Shown here piece after piece: positions 46,082 to 59,747 of a stretch of 64,000 nucleotides of DNA. Each line of letters starts with the position of its first letter. The stretch's first letter is position 1. Location of the stretch: NCBI RefSeq assembly GCF_020382885.2, contig NC_058501.1, forward strand, positions 7,998,001-8,062,000, read 5' to 3'. The notes below the pieces were generated by a model that was not told the DNA's origin, did no database searches, and worked only from the letters and a program-made list of their open reading frames with translations. The DNA is from Scatophagus argus (lineage: Eukaryota; Chordata; Actinopteri; Scatophagidae). The position numbers and the translations under genes are program-made.

Positions 46082-49000
46082 CTTAACTGTGGAGGAGAAA
46101 TGTGGCAAGTTGACTGGAGGCTACTTAAACGTTCCACACAGGTGACCACAGAGTTATCACGAATCTTGGGATCAGAAGTAATGATTTCAATTTTCTGTCA
46201 AACTGCACATGTCTACCTGCACCTAAAAGAAGACTTTGTGAGGACTCCATAACATCTCACCTCGTCACGCTTTTCTCTCTCTCCAAAATGATTTTAATAC
46301 GATGTCCTCCCCCAGCTGTATTCATAACTTGTTTCATTTCTCTGACCTCAGTCTAGGTTCTATAAGGGTACAAAAGGATTAGAACATGTGCAAAGATTGA
46401 ATACATACACTTTTTATTTTCGTATTCAAATCTGCTTCTGCTTCACTTCCTGTTATAATTTAACAAATACAACAGTGAGAACATAAGAATACTAACAACT
46501 ACACATTCTCAACCACTAACACTGAATTACTGATGGTTTACTTGAAACACTGTTACTACTATTAACAATAGTGTGTCAGGAACTGTGTTGTCAGATAACT
46601 AAAAAGTAGCTAAAGGTGCTACAGCTAAACCTGAAAAGTAACAAACGGTGACTGACTGCTAGGGTCTAGGTTTTAATGGGACACTATGCACCTCTTTCCA
46701 CTCCCCATTTGCATTTAGTCCAGACTGTGTCACATCACAGTTATCCAAAGCAAAGCCCACAAAATGTTGCTGGTGAGTGCACATCTTTTGACCAAAATTT
46801 ATTGGGTTTTGTCCTCAAACAAGTATAAAATATAAATCTTTCCTAAATTAAGCTAGAAATCAAGCCAGGGCCTCAACAACAGCAGGGATTTTAAATTAAC
46901 ATGGCACAAACTGTCTGGCTCAAAGCCGGTAGCTACAAGCTGGACATTGCAGGGGCCACAAAAGGAATTCATAGCTTTTTTAGAGCAAGCCGGCAGAGGC
47001 AAACACACATACATACAGTGTTTAATCAGAATTTATGACAGCTACTCTCAAGTTTTAAGACATTTCAGACGCACAGGAAGAGAGTAGAAGAAAGTTTGTG
47101 TCAAATGTCAGCCCGTAGACACAGAAAAACACAAATTTGAACTGTTTTGTTGAGCCATGATTGTTGTATGCAGACATGTCCTATTTTCCTGCATCACCTG
47201 CAAAAAGGTCCAATCTCAACTATTTCCCACAATCTGTAACCTCTAACTGTCAATCAGATGTAGGGTAGACCACTTTATGAGGGTTTTTTTTTGTTTGCTT
47301 GTATTAAAAAAAAAACCAAAAAAACAAAAAACTGAAGGATGAATGTCACAGGTGACATTATAAAAAGGCACAGTAAATATTTGTTCTTTTTTCCATTTAT
47401 TAGAGCACACAGTTAGATCATTGTGTTCTTCCCACAGTCTGTGTCTACGGAACCAACTCTGACTTAACACAAGAGCTGAGAAGTCACTGTCATCTCAAGT
47501 GAAACGTGTCTGGAAATATGCAGGAACAGAGAAATAAAACATCATACTATGTTTAAACAATAACTTGGGGTAAAAACTGTCAACAGATAAAAATTAGAGC
47601 AGAAAAAAAGGGAGAAAATTCCACAGAAAAAAGTAAAAAAAAAAAAAACATTTCCATTTATAAGTACAGTATAATACAGTTCTGACAGGTATTCTTTTTC
47701 TTCTTTTTTACCATTTCAATCTCTGACTGCTGAAAGAAACATTCAACCAATTACCTGTCTAAAAACAGATAACAAGTGAGGACTAGTGCAGAAGTTTAGT
47801 GAAGCTTACAGATATGACATTATATGCACAACAGGACAGCAGGTAAACTACTCAGATCACAATGTTAGCTTTTAGCTCTACTGCACAAGGTTAACTGGGA
47901 TACATGATGACTGGTGAATATAAAATCACAACTCACAGAGCAGACACAGCACCTCAGCAGCCTGGGAAAACTGTTTCAATACATGGTTAATATTTAAAGA
48001 AGAGGGGCATTTTTTGAATGTTACAGGGTTATTAGACAGCAATGCTGTACCAGAGTCAATCTGGTTCTGTGCTTCTTCTCTTTATTGTCCACCTAACATG
48101 TGAGTTACTATTCAGCGTTAACATGGGTAAATTCTATTATGTAGTAGATTCAGAAATGTAACGGACAGAAAATCTCTAAATGGGTACTGCACTGATTTAG
48201 TATTGTCATTTATAATGCCTATTCATAAAAATGTGGGACTAAAAGGGAGATGAAATACTGTCAAAATCTGTGAAGCGAAGGCTGCGATATCCTGTCTTTT
48301 AGGATCTAATATGGGTCAAGCTGCACTCACAGTTTTATTAGTCAAATAAAACAAAAAGCGTCTTAAGACAAAGTTGAGATGACATCACCAGGGTTACTTT
48401 TCATGTGTTTAACTGATGCAGTGCCCCTTTAAGTAACTGTGTTACTTAAAATATTTTAAATAAATTCTCTCTTACATTTAACCTTTGATTTCAAAAAAAT
48501 TGGCACATTATGGCAGAATAACCTCAGAATTCAGAATGATTGTATATTAAAAATAAAATTTGAATATTAAATATCTCCTCTATTGTATTCAAGTAAAAAC
48601 AAGTCCAATAGCATTTGCAAATGACTGCAAGGTGTTTTTATTTCTGTCTTAAGAGAGCATTCTAACTTTACTGGAATCAGGCTTGTATGTTTGTAAAGCA
48701 GCTTAGATATAAAGCTAAAGTGAGTGCATGTCTTTGCTACAGAGTTCTGATTGTATATTTTTTGCAATAAAAGTACTAAAAAGTCACTTGGGCAACACTG
48801 GCTGAACTCTAAAACTGATTCTATTTCAAAAACACTATTCTATCGTACATATTGTTTGAGTCTGTCTTATTAACAAACAATCCACTGGTGTCTGGAAAGA
48901 GTTGTAATGACAGTTTTCATAGAAAGAAGTATATTAAACCATCCAAAACAGACAGACTATAGTAATGAAAGAGCACACTGTAAAAGACTGGGCTGGATAC

Positions 49001-52000
49001 ATGGGCGGCGGGTATAAGCCTAACTTGTGGACTAAAACAAGCTAATTGCGGACAGCCAGTTTGTTGTGAAGTAGCAAGATTCGAATGGTTACAAAAAGGG
49101 CACAAAATGGCTCCCGCATAATGACTACAAATTATGGGGGCAACACAGTTCAGAGAAAAGGACCCTAAAATGTAGCTCAAAAAGGCTAGCTAGCCTGTTT
49201 AAGCTGACAGTGACAGGATTGAAATGAATTTTTCATTTCTAAAGTCCATGAACTGAAGAAAACAGAAAATGGTTGCAGTCAACTTGGGGACTGAAATGTA
49301 AGTAGTATCATAAAAAATCACTCTGAGAATTAATCCCAGATTAGACTTCTACTGCGCCATGTATACCAACCCAAAATATTGTATGTACAAATGAGCTGTT
49401 GTTCATCTTGGTTATTGCATGCAGTATTAGACACAAGGTATACCTTAACATTTTGAATTTGTTATTTTTCATGGCCGGGCACTTGTCACATTATGGTTTC
49501 ATCTCACTTTTAGTTGCCATAAACCAGCAAGCCTAGCTAGTTTACTGCTAGCAGAATACAGTGGCTTCAAAAATACTCATTAAAATAAGTGCCAGCATGT
49601 AGTCTGACAAGTGCCTGGTGAAAAAAAATCAATAAAATTCGGAACACCAAGGTGTCCGTTAAAGGACTTTGAACAGAAGTTTCCGATGTCAACTTCAGAG
49701 TATCTACGCATCTTTTAGTGTCAGCAGAAAGCAGAGCTCGGTCATGCATCACAAATTAGTTTGAACAAGCCTCCCTTAAGATTCACCCAACAGTATGCGA
49801 TTTCCAAACACTGGCAAATTCTCTCTCATCATCTTCTGTCGAGATTTGGTGGAATTCTGTTCAAACAAGCATACGAGCCGTGTAGGCACATAGGTTTATT
49901 TGCAAAGCTTCATCACAGTCTCTCTCCCTATTTGTGAAGAACCGTAGTCAAGACAGTTTTCAGTCTATTGTCCTGTCAGTTTACTGCAGTAAAGCGTGAG
50001 GAAAACAGTCAGAAAGAGGAGCAGTATTTGGTAGACTTCCCACCACAGAGGGAATGCTGTGCTGTTTTTCCAGGCATCAGAACAATCCCTTCCACCAGAA
50101 AAAAAAATATTCTCCAAGAATGTTTGTTGTAGTTTTCTGAACAGTTTCAGTCTTTTGAAGATGTCCTTACACCTCTGTCTGTCTGCCTTGTAGATAATTT
50201 AATGAGACAGAACCGACAGACCACAGCTAAAATTTACAGAAACATGTCTTGGGAAGTGCACACAAAGAGTATAGGCATTCGTTTCACAAAAGTGGACTGT
50301 GGGAGTGGGGTAAAGATTCAAACAGTTGTGGGTATGTGGGAGCAGAGAAACGAGATGGGAGACAATTCCCTCAGTTTAAAGCAACAATAGAAAACATGAC
50401 AAATATAACAGTGTGCATTTTCAAGACAAGAAAAGATTAAAAATGGGGCTCAAATTGTGCAATTTAGCGAAAGAAAGCAATGGGTGATTGTTCTTCTAGT
50501 TTTTTTGAGCCTTATAAACATCCAACATATAAAAAAAAGCGGATAAATTGAATCCTCCTCCAGAAAACGCACTGAGGATAAAAAAGGCAAAACACTGGTT
50601 CAGTTTGTAGTCTTACAAAACAGATTTGGTCTCTTAGAGCCATTTAATGGTATAATAAGAGATTAAGGTGCCTAATCAGGATTTAGTCCACAGTGTACAC
50701 AGAGTGGACAAAGTGCATTTTTAAATGAAAAAAAAAAAAAAAGTTTAGTTTTGGTGCTTCACGTTTTTCCCGTCAGTGCAGACTGGAGTCAAATTATGAT
50801 TTAAAATGATGATAAACAGTCTTTCTTTATAGATTCAAAAGGATTCACAGGACTTGTTTTTGACGTGAGCAGAGGAGTCCAAATGTAAAGGCAAGATACC
50901 CGGATGTCTGTCTCACAGTAGCTATTATTTAGCTCACAAATGGTGCCAATGACTCAAACTGCAGCTCACTGCTCAACAGACAACACATTCGACTTTGGGG
51001 CAACAGCCTCATATCATCCCAGCCTACATTTTAAAAAAATAAATAAATAAAAAAGCACAGGATGTGTTCTATCAAAAGGTGAAAAAATTGTTTATAAATG
51101 TTAATAGCAGTGCATATTAAACACATTTTAATTTTCGCTTTTTCTATCAGATCTGTAGGTGTCCCGGTAAAAATCTATAATACCAATAATACTCATGAAA
51201 CAACAAATCATTATAAAGGGAAGACTTGAGTAGACATCCTGTGCTGTCAAAAGCATCATGGCATTCACTCAGCATGAAGGCATTTGGTCTCGTATCGAGA
51301 CAAAATGCCTGACGGTCAGTGTCATTATCAATCCATGTCAGCGCAAACAAGCTGCTGATTTGTATCTGGTCCTTGCGATGATCTTCACATGACCTAGACA
51401 AAAAAAGATACTAAAGAAATCAAACAGTTCCACAAATAGATGTACACTAGTTTGACTGGGGTAACCGCTCAAGAGTGACATCTAGCTGTGAAACATTTTT
51501 AAGCACCTTTGTAAACACAATAGACAAGTCTTTTTTTGTTTCTCCTCTGTGTGTGCTGTTAGTTTGGGACCAGGGGTAAAACATTCATTACACTAGAGAA
51601 ACAAGTTAAGAAATTAGGCCTGTGCTCATAACAACACGCCTTCTCAAGGAAATGCAGCAGAATTGTGTCAATAAGTCTTCCTTCACTTGTTTCATTTTAG
51701 CATGCAAGGAGTGCAAATTTAACAAGGGGCATTGTGGACATTAAAACTGTCTCTCCCTCCTCTCTCATTTACAACTGCAGCCATCAGTTGCTTCCAAAGA
51801 AGGTTATATGGATGTGTCTGCAGTTTTCATCTTCAGCTCAGCTCGAGGATTGCCCTCATGGAATATCCTTTTGACGAAATATTGTGTAACTGCTAGTTTT
51901 TAAGTTTTATCGGGGTTTGGTGTGCCACTTAACAATAGCAGGGTTTGTTAAATCTCCTTCTTTACCACAATTCTTCTTTAAGCTGTTCCACATTACTTAC

Positions 52001-52215
52001 AGTAAATAAGTAGCTAAAGCTAATAGTTCATCTGTCAGTCTCATGAAGACGTGATTCAGAAAAAGGTTGAAAAAACTGTAAATTAATGTTGCAGATGAGT
52101 ACACATGCAAATCAGTGGCAAAAAAACTTGGTTTAGTGAACTGTCCTCCAGCATTAATCACGCCTGTAAATCTCTTGTAACATTCTGTAACGTTTCACTT
52201 CGCTTCACACAATCA
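46082..52215. other. zhx1: zhx1 3' UTR and/or 3' flank
   Basis: About 6 kb of AT-rich DNA lies to the left of the zhx1 stop codon. It contains no spliced or domain-bearing frame. Several minus-strand AATAAA signals occur (for example TTTATT on + at 46413-46418), so the zhx1 3' UTR could be anything up to 5.8 kb. An 84-codon minus frame at 51147-51401 has no homology I can see. No repeat family was recognised here, which is unusual for this window. Confidence 0.4.
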
Positions 52216-55200
52216 TTAGTCTTCAGAAACTGACAAGGATTTCCTGACGCTACGTGACGGTTCCCAAACCTCACTGTCATCCGTATCATCTCCATCATCT
52301 TCTTCATCTCCTTCATCCTCATCCTCATCCGCCATCCCCGTGCCGCTCTGCTCCTCGGTGGTGGACGCTTCTCCCTGCCTGTCCGCTCCGTCTTCTTCTC
52401 CTCCTTCGTCTCGGTCTGTCACAGTCAACTCCTGGAAGGGATCCAACCCCGAGTCCACACGTCGCTGGACCTCAGCAAACCACTCCCTCACCTTTTGATG
52501 GAGACAAAGAGACAGATGAATGGTCTACTGAGAGCAGGGATGAAGCTATCAAGGAAGACACAGATATCACATTCTCTGTGAAATTTCTTGGAGCTCAGAC
52601 TGATTTATCTGATGAAGGACTGAAGCATTTTTTATAAATCGAGTACAAATGATGGACATTGTGTGGGTCTTTTTGGTTCTTTCACACAGTCAAAGCACCT
52701 GTCCATAGGACTTTCTGAGGGGCAAATCTGCTACTGGGTTTTAATGATGAATGGCTGTTCTAGGCAAAAAATAAAATAAACAGATCAAACTGATTTACTT
52801 CAGTATTTCTAACATCCTGACTAAGGTCCATGTTTCATGGCAATGATACATTTTAGGACTTAAAAGTGTTTTCTATGAACACACTTGTCTTGGTGCTGCA
52901 GATAATGCCGAACTTGCTTAATGTGGCATAAAAAGCTCAATGTGGAAGAATCAGTCCAACTTTTCAGCTTGCTGCCGCTTATATTTCATGTTACTGGGTA
53001 TAAGTCAGTTTAAGAAAGTAAACCTTGAATGATTTAGCTGCTGCGTCGGGCTGGTGTTATTCTTATGCTTTAGTTATGTTTCGTATACATACCTCTGTCG
53101 TGTACTGACAATGTAATTCTTATTATTAGTATGAAGCCCTGTAACTATAAAGCCTTTTGAAATAAATTTGTGACTTTGTGCTGAATAGAAAAAAATTGAC
53201 TTTACAATGTAAGTAACTTTAAAACAAAATACACACCACAAATTAAAAGAGAATATACAGAAAATGAAAAGAAAGTACTACAGCATATTGGCTAAAATCC
53301 ATGAATATATTTGGGAAAAGATGGAAATGGGGACAATGAGACAATGTGTCGATGTGACTTTAGTTTGATTCTCTTATTTCTTAATTTAAATGTTATGACT
53401 TATTGTGCATACCCTAACATTTAACAGAGAGTTGGTTATTTATATAGTTGGTGGTTATGATAAAAAGCATCAGGTTAAAAATGAACAAAAACAACAAAAA
53501 CTTCAATGAAACATGTAGCTTGAGGTCACACCTGCTTTCTAAGAAAGCCTTCTATGAGTAGGTAGGGAGCACTCTAAGGAAGCAGGGCCCTGACTGACAG
53601 GTCAGAAGATCACATCCTAATAAAACAAAACCTTTTATTACCTGTTCATAGCTCATGTTGGTCTTGGTGACAAGCTCATCCAGGTCTTGCTCATTGAGAA
53701 AGCGGTGTTTCAGGTAGTACTCCTTCAAAATCTCTCTCCCGCTCTTGTATTTCTTTGTCGGGGGAGATCTGTTGATGTCTGCACTGAAAGAGGCTGACCT
53801 TCTTGGCTGTTTTCTGGTTCGGGATCGACCCCAGCCACGATTTCGGGCACGTCTTTTTCGACCAATGCTGCTGCTGCTTCCTATTTTATTGCCTCCTCCA
53901 CCATTTGGCCCTTCGATGTTGCCACTTTGGTACTGGAAGAACCACTTCAGGTTACTGTTCTTCCACGAGTACCGAGAGTCCCCGAACCAGCTGACAATGT
54001 AGGAACGCGGAAGGCCGCTTTCTTCTGCCAGCTGGTCATACTCCTCCGGCGTAGGCCACTGGGTCCGCACAAAGGCACTTTTCAGAATATGGAGCTGCTC
54101 CGGAGTCTTTTTACTCTTATCTTTCACATCTCTGTTGCTGCTGCTAGCCAGTTGCTTACTGCGACCACCGGGAGGAGTTTGACTACCTTTTCGGGATGAG
54201 GAGGCAGAAGGAGAAGAAGAGCTGGCTCCTGTTCCCCCTTCTCCTGCTTTTGCTCCATCTGTCTCCATCTTTCCTCCCTCTAAAGAATCCGGGGAGGATG
54301 TGTTGACAGATGGCATTTTTCGTCTCTCGGTGAACCATGCATCAATCTCCCTCCGCGTCAGTTTAGTCTCTGTCCTCAGGCGGCTCAGTTCTTCATCAGA
54401 TGGGGTGCTGCTCTTCTCAAAACTTTCCTCCAACACCACCAACTGCTCGGGTGTCTTCTCCTTAAACTTCTGCAGGGTGAAATCTGGAAATGGATTCCAT
54501 GTTTTGGGTCGAGTCTCTTTCTCTTTCACAGGAGGGGTGCGTGGAGGAAGGGGAGATGTGGGGGTCTCATCGCTTGAGTCAATAACAATGGTGGTACTAG
54601 CACTGCTACTGCAGCTGCCACTTCCTCTGCTCCCTCCCTCATGGAAAACAATGACATGGCTGTTCTTGGAGTTGCGCTGATTGTACCTGGTGTCGCTAAA
54701 CCACTTCTTTATCTCTCCCTTTGTCAGGTTGGTGAGTTTCATAAGCCGAGCAATTTCTGCATCAGTGACAAAATGGTTTTTCAGGTAGCTGGCTTTCAGC
54801 TCTGCCAGCTGCTCTTTGGACTTCTTGGGCCGCAAACTGAATGTATCGGCACTGAGAGCCGAGTTCTCCTTAGAAAGGGAAGGGAGAGTTATGTATTAAA
54901 TAAAGGTTTCTGCAGTGCCATTGGGCACCCAGTGGTACCAAATACCTGCTAGGAAAAAGACAAAAAGATAACCAGAGAGATGTGAGCAATTTCAGGTGCA
55001 TTGCGTGTAACTAATTGATGGGAAACTCTGTACGGCCTAAGGTTAAAAAAAAAAAAATGAATAAACTTTCTTGTTGTTGAGAGCACAAGAGTAACATTAA
55101 TATTTATCATTAAGGCATTAACAAGTGTTGTCCCCACCTGTGGAGAAAGAGAGGGAGGCTGAACAAGGGTTGCCCGTTTCAGCTCACTGTTTGTCGGGGT

Positions 55201-58054
55201 GGGCGGGCAGGAAACTCTGCTGGAGCTCTGGGACTGAGTGGGCAGCCCTGCCACTGTCAGAGTGATTGGACTGGTCACTGGAAGGTTCCCCCCTGGGCCA
55301 ACCTACACAAAGTCAGAAAATAATGACAGACTGTGAGGATGAAACATAAAGCCACACAGGAATAGTTATTTTGTTTAAACCAACTGCGGTTGTTATTTGT
55401 AACACATGAGCGTATGGAAAGGGTCATAAAATTGGTTTTCACTGGTGTGTAATTTCTGTGCTGTATTGGTGTATTTGTGCCACTGTTTTTGGCTACAAGC
55501 AAACTACAAGTAAACCCATAATTTATGGCATGGTCTGGGAGACTGTTGTCATTAAAATTATATGATCTCTATCAAGAAAAAAAAGGGAAGCATTTCTTCA
55601 GCACATGACCTAAAGAAATGACCTGTTACATCACAGAGAGCCTTTTGTTGTTAAGGTGACAACATTGTTTCTATTGCTTGGTTCTAATGCAAGGCCATTA
55701 AAATTAAATTAGAGAGATTTCACAAAATACCAGACATGTCTGCTGAGATTGAGATCTGATATTTTACCTTGTATAAGCTGTTAAAACATTTTGAAAATGT
55801 TGTAAAAGATTCTTTGGCAAATATTTACAACACGTTCATAAAAACACCATTAAAAAATTAAAAGGGAAACAAACGCGATATTTATTTTCAGGGCTCCTGG
55901 AACGCACTGATTTATTTGTTACTGCCTTTTTAAACTGATTGAATATATCTGAAGCAAGCTGACAGACAAAGTGAGCAGGATAAATTCATGTCTTATCCAT
56001 GTCAAATTAAAACTGGTTAAATAAAGGCAAAGTGAATCAAGCTGTTTAAAGTCAAATTAATCAAATCATTTCAACCCATGCTGAGTCGTGCCAAATGAGA
56101 CCAGCTAAACCACAGACTAATCAAACCAAACTGTGTAATCCAAGTTAGATTAGACCAAATTAAAGCATTCAAAGCATAACATTCCGAGCCATACCAGTGT
56201 CAAGTTCAAGGTAAGACGGGTTAAAGTTGAGTCTGGTTAGAGACGGCGTATTGTCTTTCCTTACCTACCTGTGTGAACACCAGGCCGGGCTGGCCCACTA
56301 TCTGGCAGGTTTGAAGAATGGACTGCAGGCCATTAGCAGCAGCTGAGAGTTGGTGAGCAGGTATGACAGTGATGGTCTGAGGCACAGTGTGCACGGTACC
56401 ATTAAACTGCTTCCTCCTGGCCTCCTCCACTTCCTCTGGAGTCCAGCTCACACCATGTTTCAGGCGCTGTGCTGAGAACCACACCTGGGTGTAGATCAAG
56501 TACATTTTACTCTACTGTTTAGAAAATGTGAAAAATAAAAGCAATATTTTGTAGATTTCAAAATTTAATTTTAAATTGAAATTGAGGTTTTTGCTTAATA
56601 AAACATACAGGATAAGGAGCTTCTACTCAGACTTTTCTGAGCTAAACTTGTCTTATTAAAGAAAAACTGAAAACACAACATCCTTTGTGAGCGCAGGTAA
56701 TCTACCCCAAACAACTTTCATCTACCTTGATTTGCTCCTCTGTAAACTGTGTCTGTGCTGCCAGGCTGCTGATCTCAGCCATGGAGGGGTAAGGGAACTT
56801 CTTGTATGTGCTTCCTAGCAGGGCGTTGGTGTCCATAGCTGCACTATAGGAGGGGATGCTGCTGAGGGGAATCAGTAGCTGAGGCTGAGCTGCTGCTGCT
56901 GCTGCTGCAGTATGCTGGGCCTGAAAAGCAGAAAGCACCTGAAATAAAGAAAGAAGAGAAGAACATAAGAAAGGACTGGACTGATAATGCAAAGGTGAGA
57001 CTGCAAAGTCTGTTTGGCAAACTGCAAAGTGTTTCTGAACAAGACAATGGATATTTAACAGCTGAGGATCTGCTGTTCTGTAGGTCAAATTGACATCAAA
57101 CTGTCTAATGAGGGTATTGAACATTACTGCAGGGCATTATCCAAGGCCTACCAGCCGTTTCAGTGTGTCTAAAAACATATATTCATTTTTCACAGATAGG
57201 GATAAATGTATTCTTACATCCATGCAGCTCCCATGCGTCACCTAAATCCTTGTATTATCAACACTACCTACCTGTGCCAGGCCAGCAGGCAGAACTGTGG
57301 GGTTTAAGGTAGATGATTTCCTCTGTTGTTCTGAGGGCGGGCTGACCAGCAAGCCACCTCCTCCGAGCTTCATAGAGTCATGCAGCAGCATCTCCATAGG
57401 TGTCATAGGTCCCAGAGGAGCTTCAATGGGCTCTTGCTCTCCTCCTCCAACATCTCCCTCACCGCCCCCTCCAAAACTCTCCCCCACCTCATCTGCTGAT
57501 TTCAGAGACACGGCAATCCTCTTGGGTTCAGATTTGGTCTTCATCCTCATGATGGGGGTCTTGCTGAGAGAAATGGCAGCAACCGTGGCAGGGTCTGCTC
57601 CTCCCTCCTCAGGTGTATCACACTGTTGTTCCTGTGTTGGCTGGTCACAGCCTGGATCCTCAGGAGGGTTTGTAGCACTGCGCTTCAGTGACGGACTGAG
57701 GACTTTGCGGTCTTCTGCAGTAGAGACACTTGGTTCATCTATGATTGTGATAATATTATAACAGATATTTCCAATGTCATTTCCAATAATTCACGTATAA
57801 AGTTCCACTGTGATCTTATCATGGAAGAATGGGCCAAGAAGGATCTTACCTGTATCTGGAGGGGTGGGAACAACCACTACTGCCTGATCCAGCTCCTCTG
57901 CAGTCAGAACCTCTTCAGTTCCCTCCTTCACATCCCCCTTCTCTTCTGCCTCTTCCTCCTTTGTCCTTTCTGTTTTCTCCTCCACCTCTTCTTGTTCCAC
58001 CACATCAGAGGGCAGCACCATGCAAGGTGTGGTTGATTTTCGACGGCTTGACAT
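52216..58054 (-). CDS. zhx1: Zinc fingers and homeoboxes protein 1, lacking the zinc fingers
   Basis: Minus-strand exons in order are 57850-58054, 57272-57738, 56726-56938, 56269-56484, 55138-55302, 53642-54868 and 52216-52491. Phases agree and give 922 aa (human 873). The start [14 protein letters not shown] is ZHX1-specific. An acidic Glu-rich stretch (residues ~18-50) follows, then [11 protein letters not shown] and KRIAVSLKS (residues ~115-140), which in human lie just after the zinc fingers. No C2H2 finger is coded anywhere between. Homeodomains are HD1 ([19 protein letters not shown]) at ~245-315, HD2 ([16 protein letters not shown]) at ~434-490, HD3 ([12 protein letters not shown]) at ~550-610, HD4 ([15 protein letters not shown]) at ~673-730 and HD5 ([13 protein letters not shown]) at ~798-850. 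An acidic C-terminus ends [13 protein letters not shown]2-HD4 share one 1227-nt exon, while HD1 and HD5 are each split by an intron. It should act as a nuclear repressor that dimerises with other ZHX proteins. Confidence 0.93.
56888..56912 (-). repeat. zhx1: (GCT)n repeat coding a poly-Ala tract in zhx1
   Basis: CTG/GCT triplets on + read as GCA/GCC-type codons on -, giving seven Ala in [12 protein letters not shown] just before HD1. Such tracts tend to vary in length between alleles. Confidence 0.85.
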
Positions 58055-58073
58055 TGTCAAACTCTGTTTATGT
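58055..58073 (-). other. zhx1: 5' UTR segment of the first coding exon of zhx1
   Basis: The acceptor ccctgcgcag at 58074-58075 (minus) leaves 19 bases of leader before the ATG at 58052-58054. The 5' intron then runs to the donor at 59277-59278. Confidence 0.55.
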
Positions 58074-59278
58074 CTGCGCAGGGTAAAGAAGATCTGAGAC
58101 AGAAGTGTTGAGGCTCACATCCCTTAGGTTGCTGCGTTCACATGCTAGAGTCCTTGAATTTTGTATTTCTGGTGAGGGAAATATGACAAATATGAAAATT
58201 CCGTATGTGTGATTTGTCACCAAAAAAGTAAAACTGAATACCTTTAGGATTTATGACTCACTTAGAAAACTAAGACATTTTAAACTTTTGTGTTTTATGG
58301 CAAGCAACTATTACAAGACTAAACAAAAACTTTAAATAATAGCCGTCAGATTTATTATAAAAGATGTTTTGCTGCTTTTTCCTGTTTTATTGTTACATCC
58401 TAATTTTGAGTACAGTTGAACAGCTTTGAACTGTTGGTCAGACACAACAAACTATTTCAAGGCTTGTCCTTGTGCTCTGGTAAACTGTGAAGGCCATTTT
58501 TCACTTTTACTTTATTTGCATAGTATGTATAACAGATTTTTTTAAAATCATAACTCGATACATTCCATAAAAAACTACTGTACTGTAGTACTGAACTGTG
58601 GCCAAGCCCACATTCAAACGTTCTAGTCCACTTAATTCACAACATGTTGGACTGTATCACATGATAAACCCACATAAAAAACAGTTTATGGGTCTTAAAC
58701 AACACCAGCAGGGCCCAAATAAAATCACCAATTCAGTCGACACCGGGATGTAATTAATATTTTCTTAACTACACAACTGGCACACATTGTCTAGTTACTG
58801 CAAATATTTGATTTCAATTTCCATGTATGTCTTTGTGTCAAAGATGATCCCTTACGGCATTTCATGGTTTAATTTGATACCGCCTCATTTACGACAAGGT
58901 CACACTTACTGGCAGAAGTATAGCATATACTGCCTATAAGACACCATTGCAATATACCTGAGGTCAACTGCTCATCACTTACCGCCGGTAAAGTCTGTTA
59001 AATAGACTGCATACTGTTAACAATAACTAACTATGTACGGTATGCTGTGCTGCCCTGCCATCAGGATATAATTTGCATTAACTGTTAGCACCTCAATAAT
59101 AATTTGGAGGCGTGAGCTAGCTAATTCGATATTATTAAAGTAACGTTAAACCAATAAATCAACATAAAAGGATCTCTAACTTAGCTCTGCAGTATATAGC
59201 ATATATATGAAGTGGGCCAACTAGCTAGTGTTAGCCGGAGCGGTCATTATTATTGATCATGTCTGGCGGTAAACTTAC

Positions 59279-59560
59279 TGGAACTACTGAAATGTGCACG
59301 GTGTTGCTACCAGGCTGTCGAGAAGAGGCGAGAAGTAATTTCCTGAGTCTTTGCAGAGCAGCCTTCAGCGTCTCTCCTTCCCCCTGCTAACCATTCAGCC
59401 CCAGCCTGGACGGGACTACAGCAGCGTTAACGTTATTTGGGCTTGCGGGTCTCCCAAACCCAGCGGAGGGAGGCAGACAGAGATATAGACGAACCGGTCT
59501 AACGGCTACGGCCCCCGTCTGAAGATGCTGGAAACACCGGACATCTCTCTCATCGTCGGA
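59279..59560 (-). other. zhx1: Probable non-coding first exon of zhx1
   Basis: A strong donor (TTCCA|gtaagttt on -, 59278/59279) follows a GC-richer stretch with several CpGs. The 5' end is not defined and is set roughly at 59560. Confidence 0.4.
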
Positions 59561-59739
59561 GCAGGTTATATTGTGCCCAGGTTGCGTCTTTGTAAGAGTT
59601 GTACAATCAAAAACGCGGCAGTTACATTAATAACGTGGCCGTTTATACCGTGTTAGTTTGCTGACCTAATTCTCTATTTTTTTTTAACGGCTGATTTTTT
59701 TAATGATCAAACGGCGTCATCATTCAATGTGATGCGTAC

Positions 59740-59747
59740 TGACGTCA
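59740..59747. promoter_or_regulatory. zhx1: Full palindromic CRE, TGACGTCA, upstream of zhx1
   Basis: An exact 8-base CREB/ATF site about 200 bases upstream of the presumed zhx1 first exon, in a CpG-containing stretch. The position fits a proximal promoter element. Confidence 0.5.

Noticed and set aside
51147-51401. 84-codon minus-strand frame in the zhx1 3' flank
   Set aside because: Composition is unremarkable with no domain. It is probably chance in 3' UTR-like DNA.
52254-52491. His/Pro/Leu-rich plus-strand frame
   Set aside because: It is the antisense of the acidic C-terminus of zhx1.
52492-53180. A plus-strand frame ending [19 protein letters not shown] with stop, then a UTR-like stretch ending in AATAAA and an A-run (~53190), inside the last zhx1 intron
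   Set aside because: The open frame is antisense to the zhx1 last exon and then to the pyrimidine tract of its acceptor, which by itself yields Asp/Glu/Lys-rich plus-strand codons. No domain is recognised. A retrocopy fragment is possible but unsupported.
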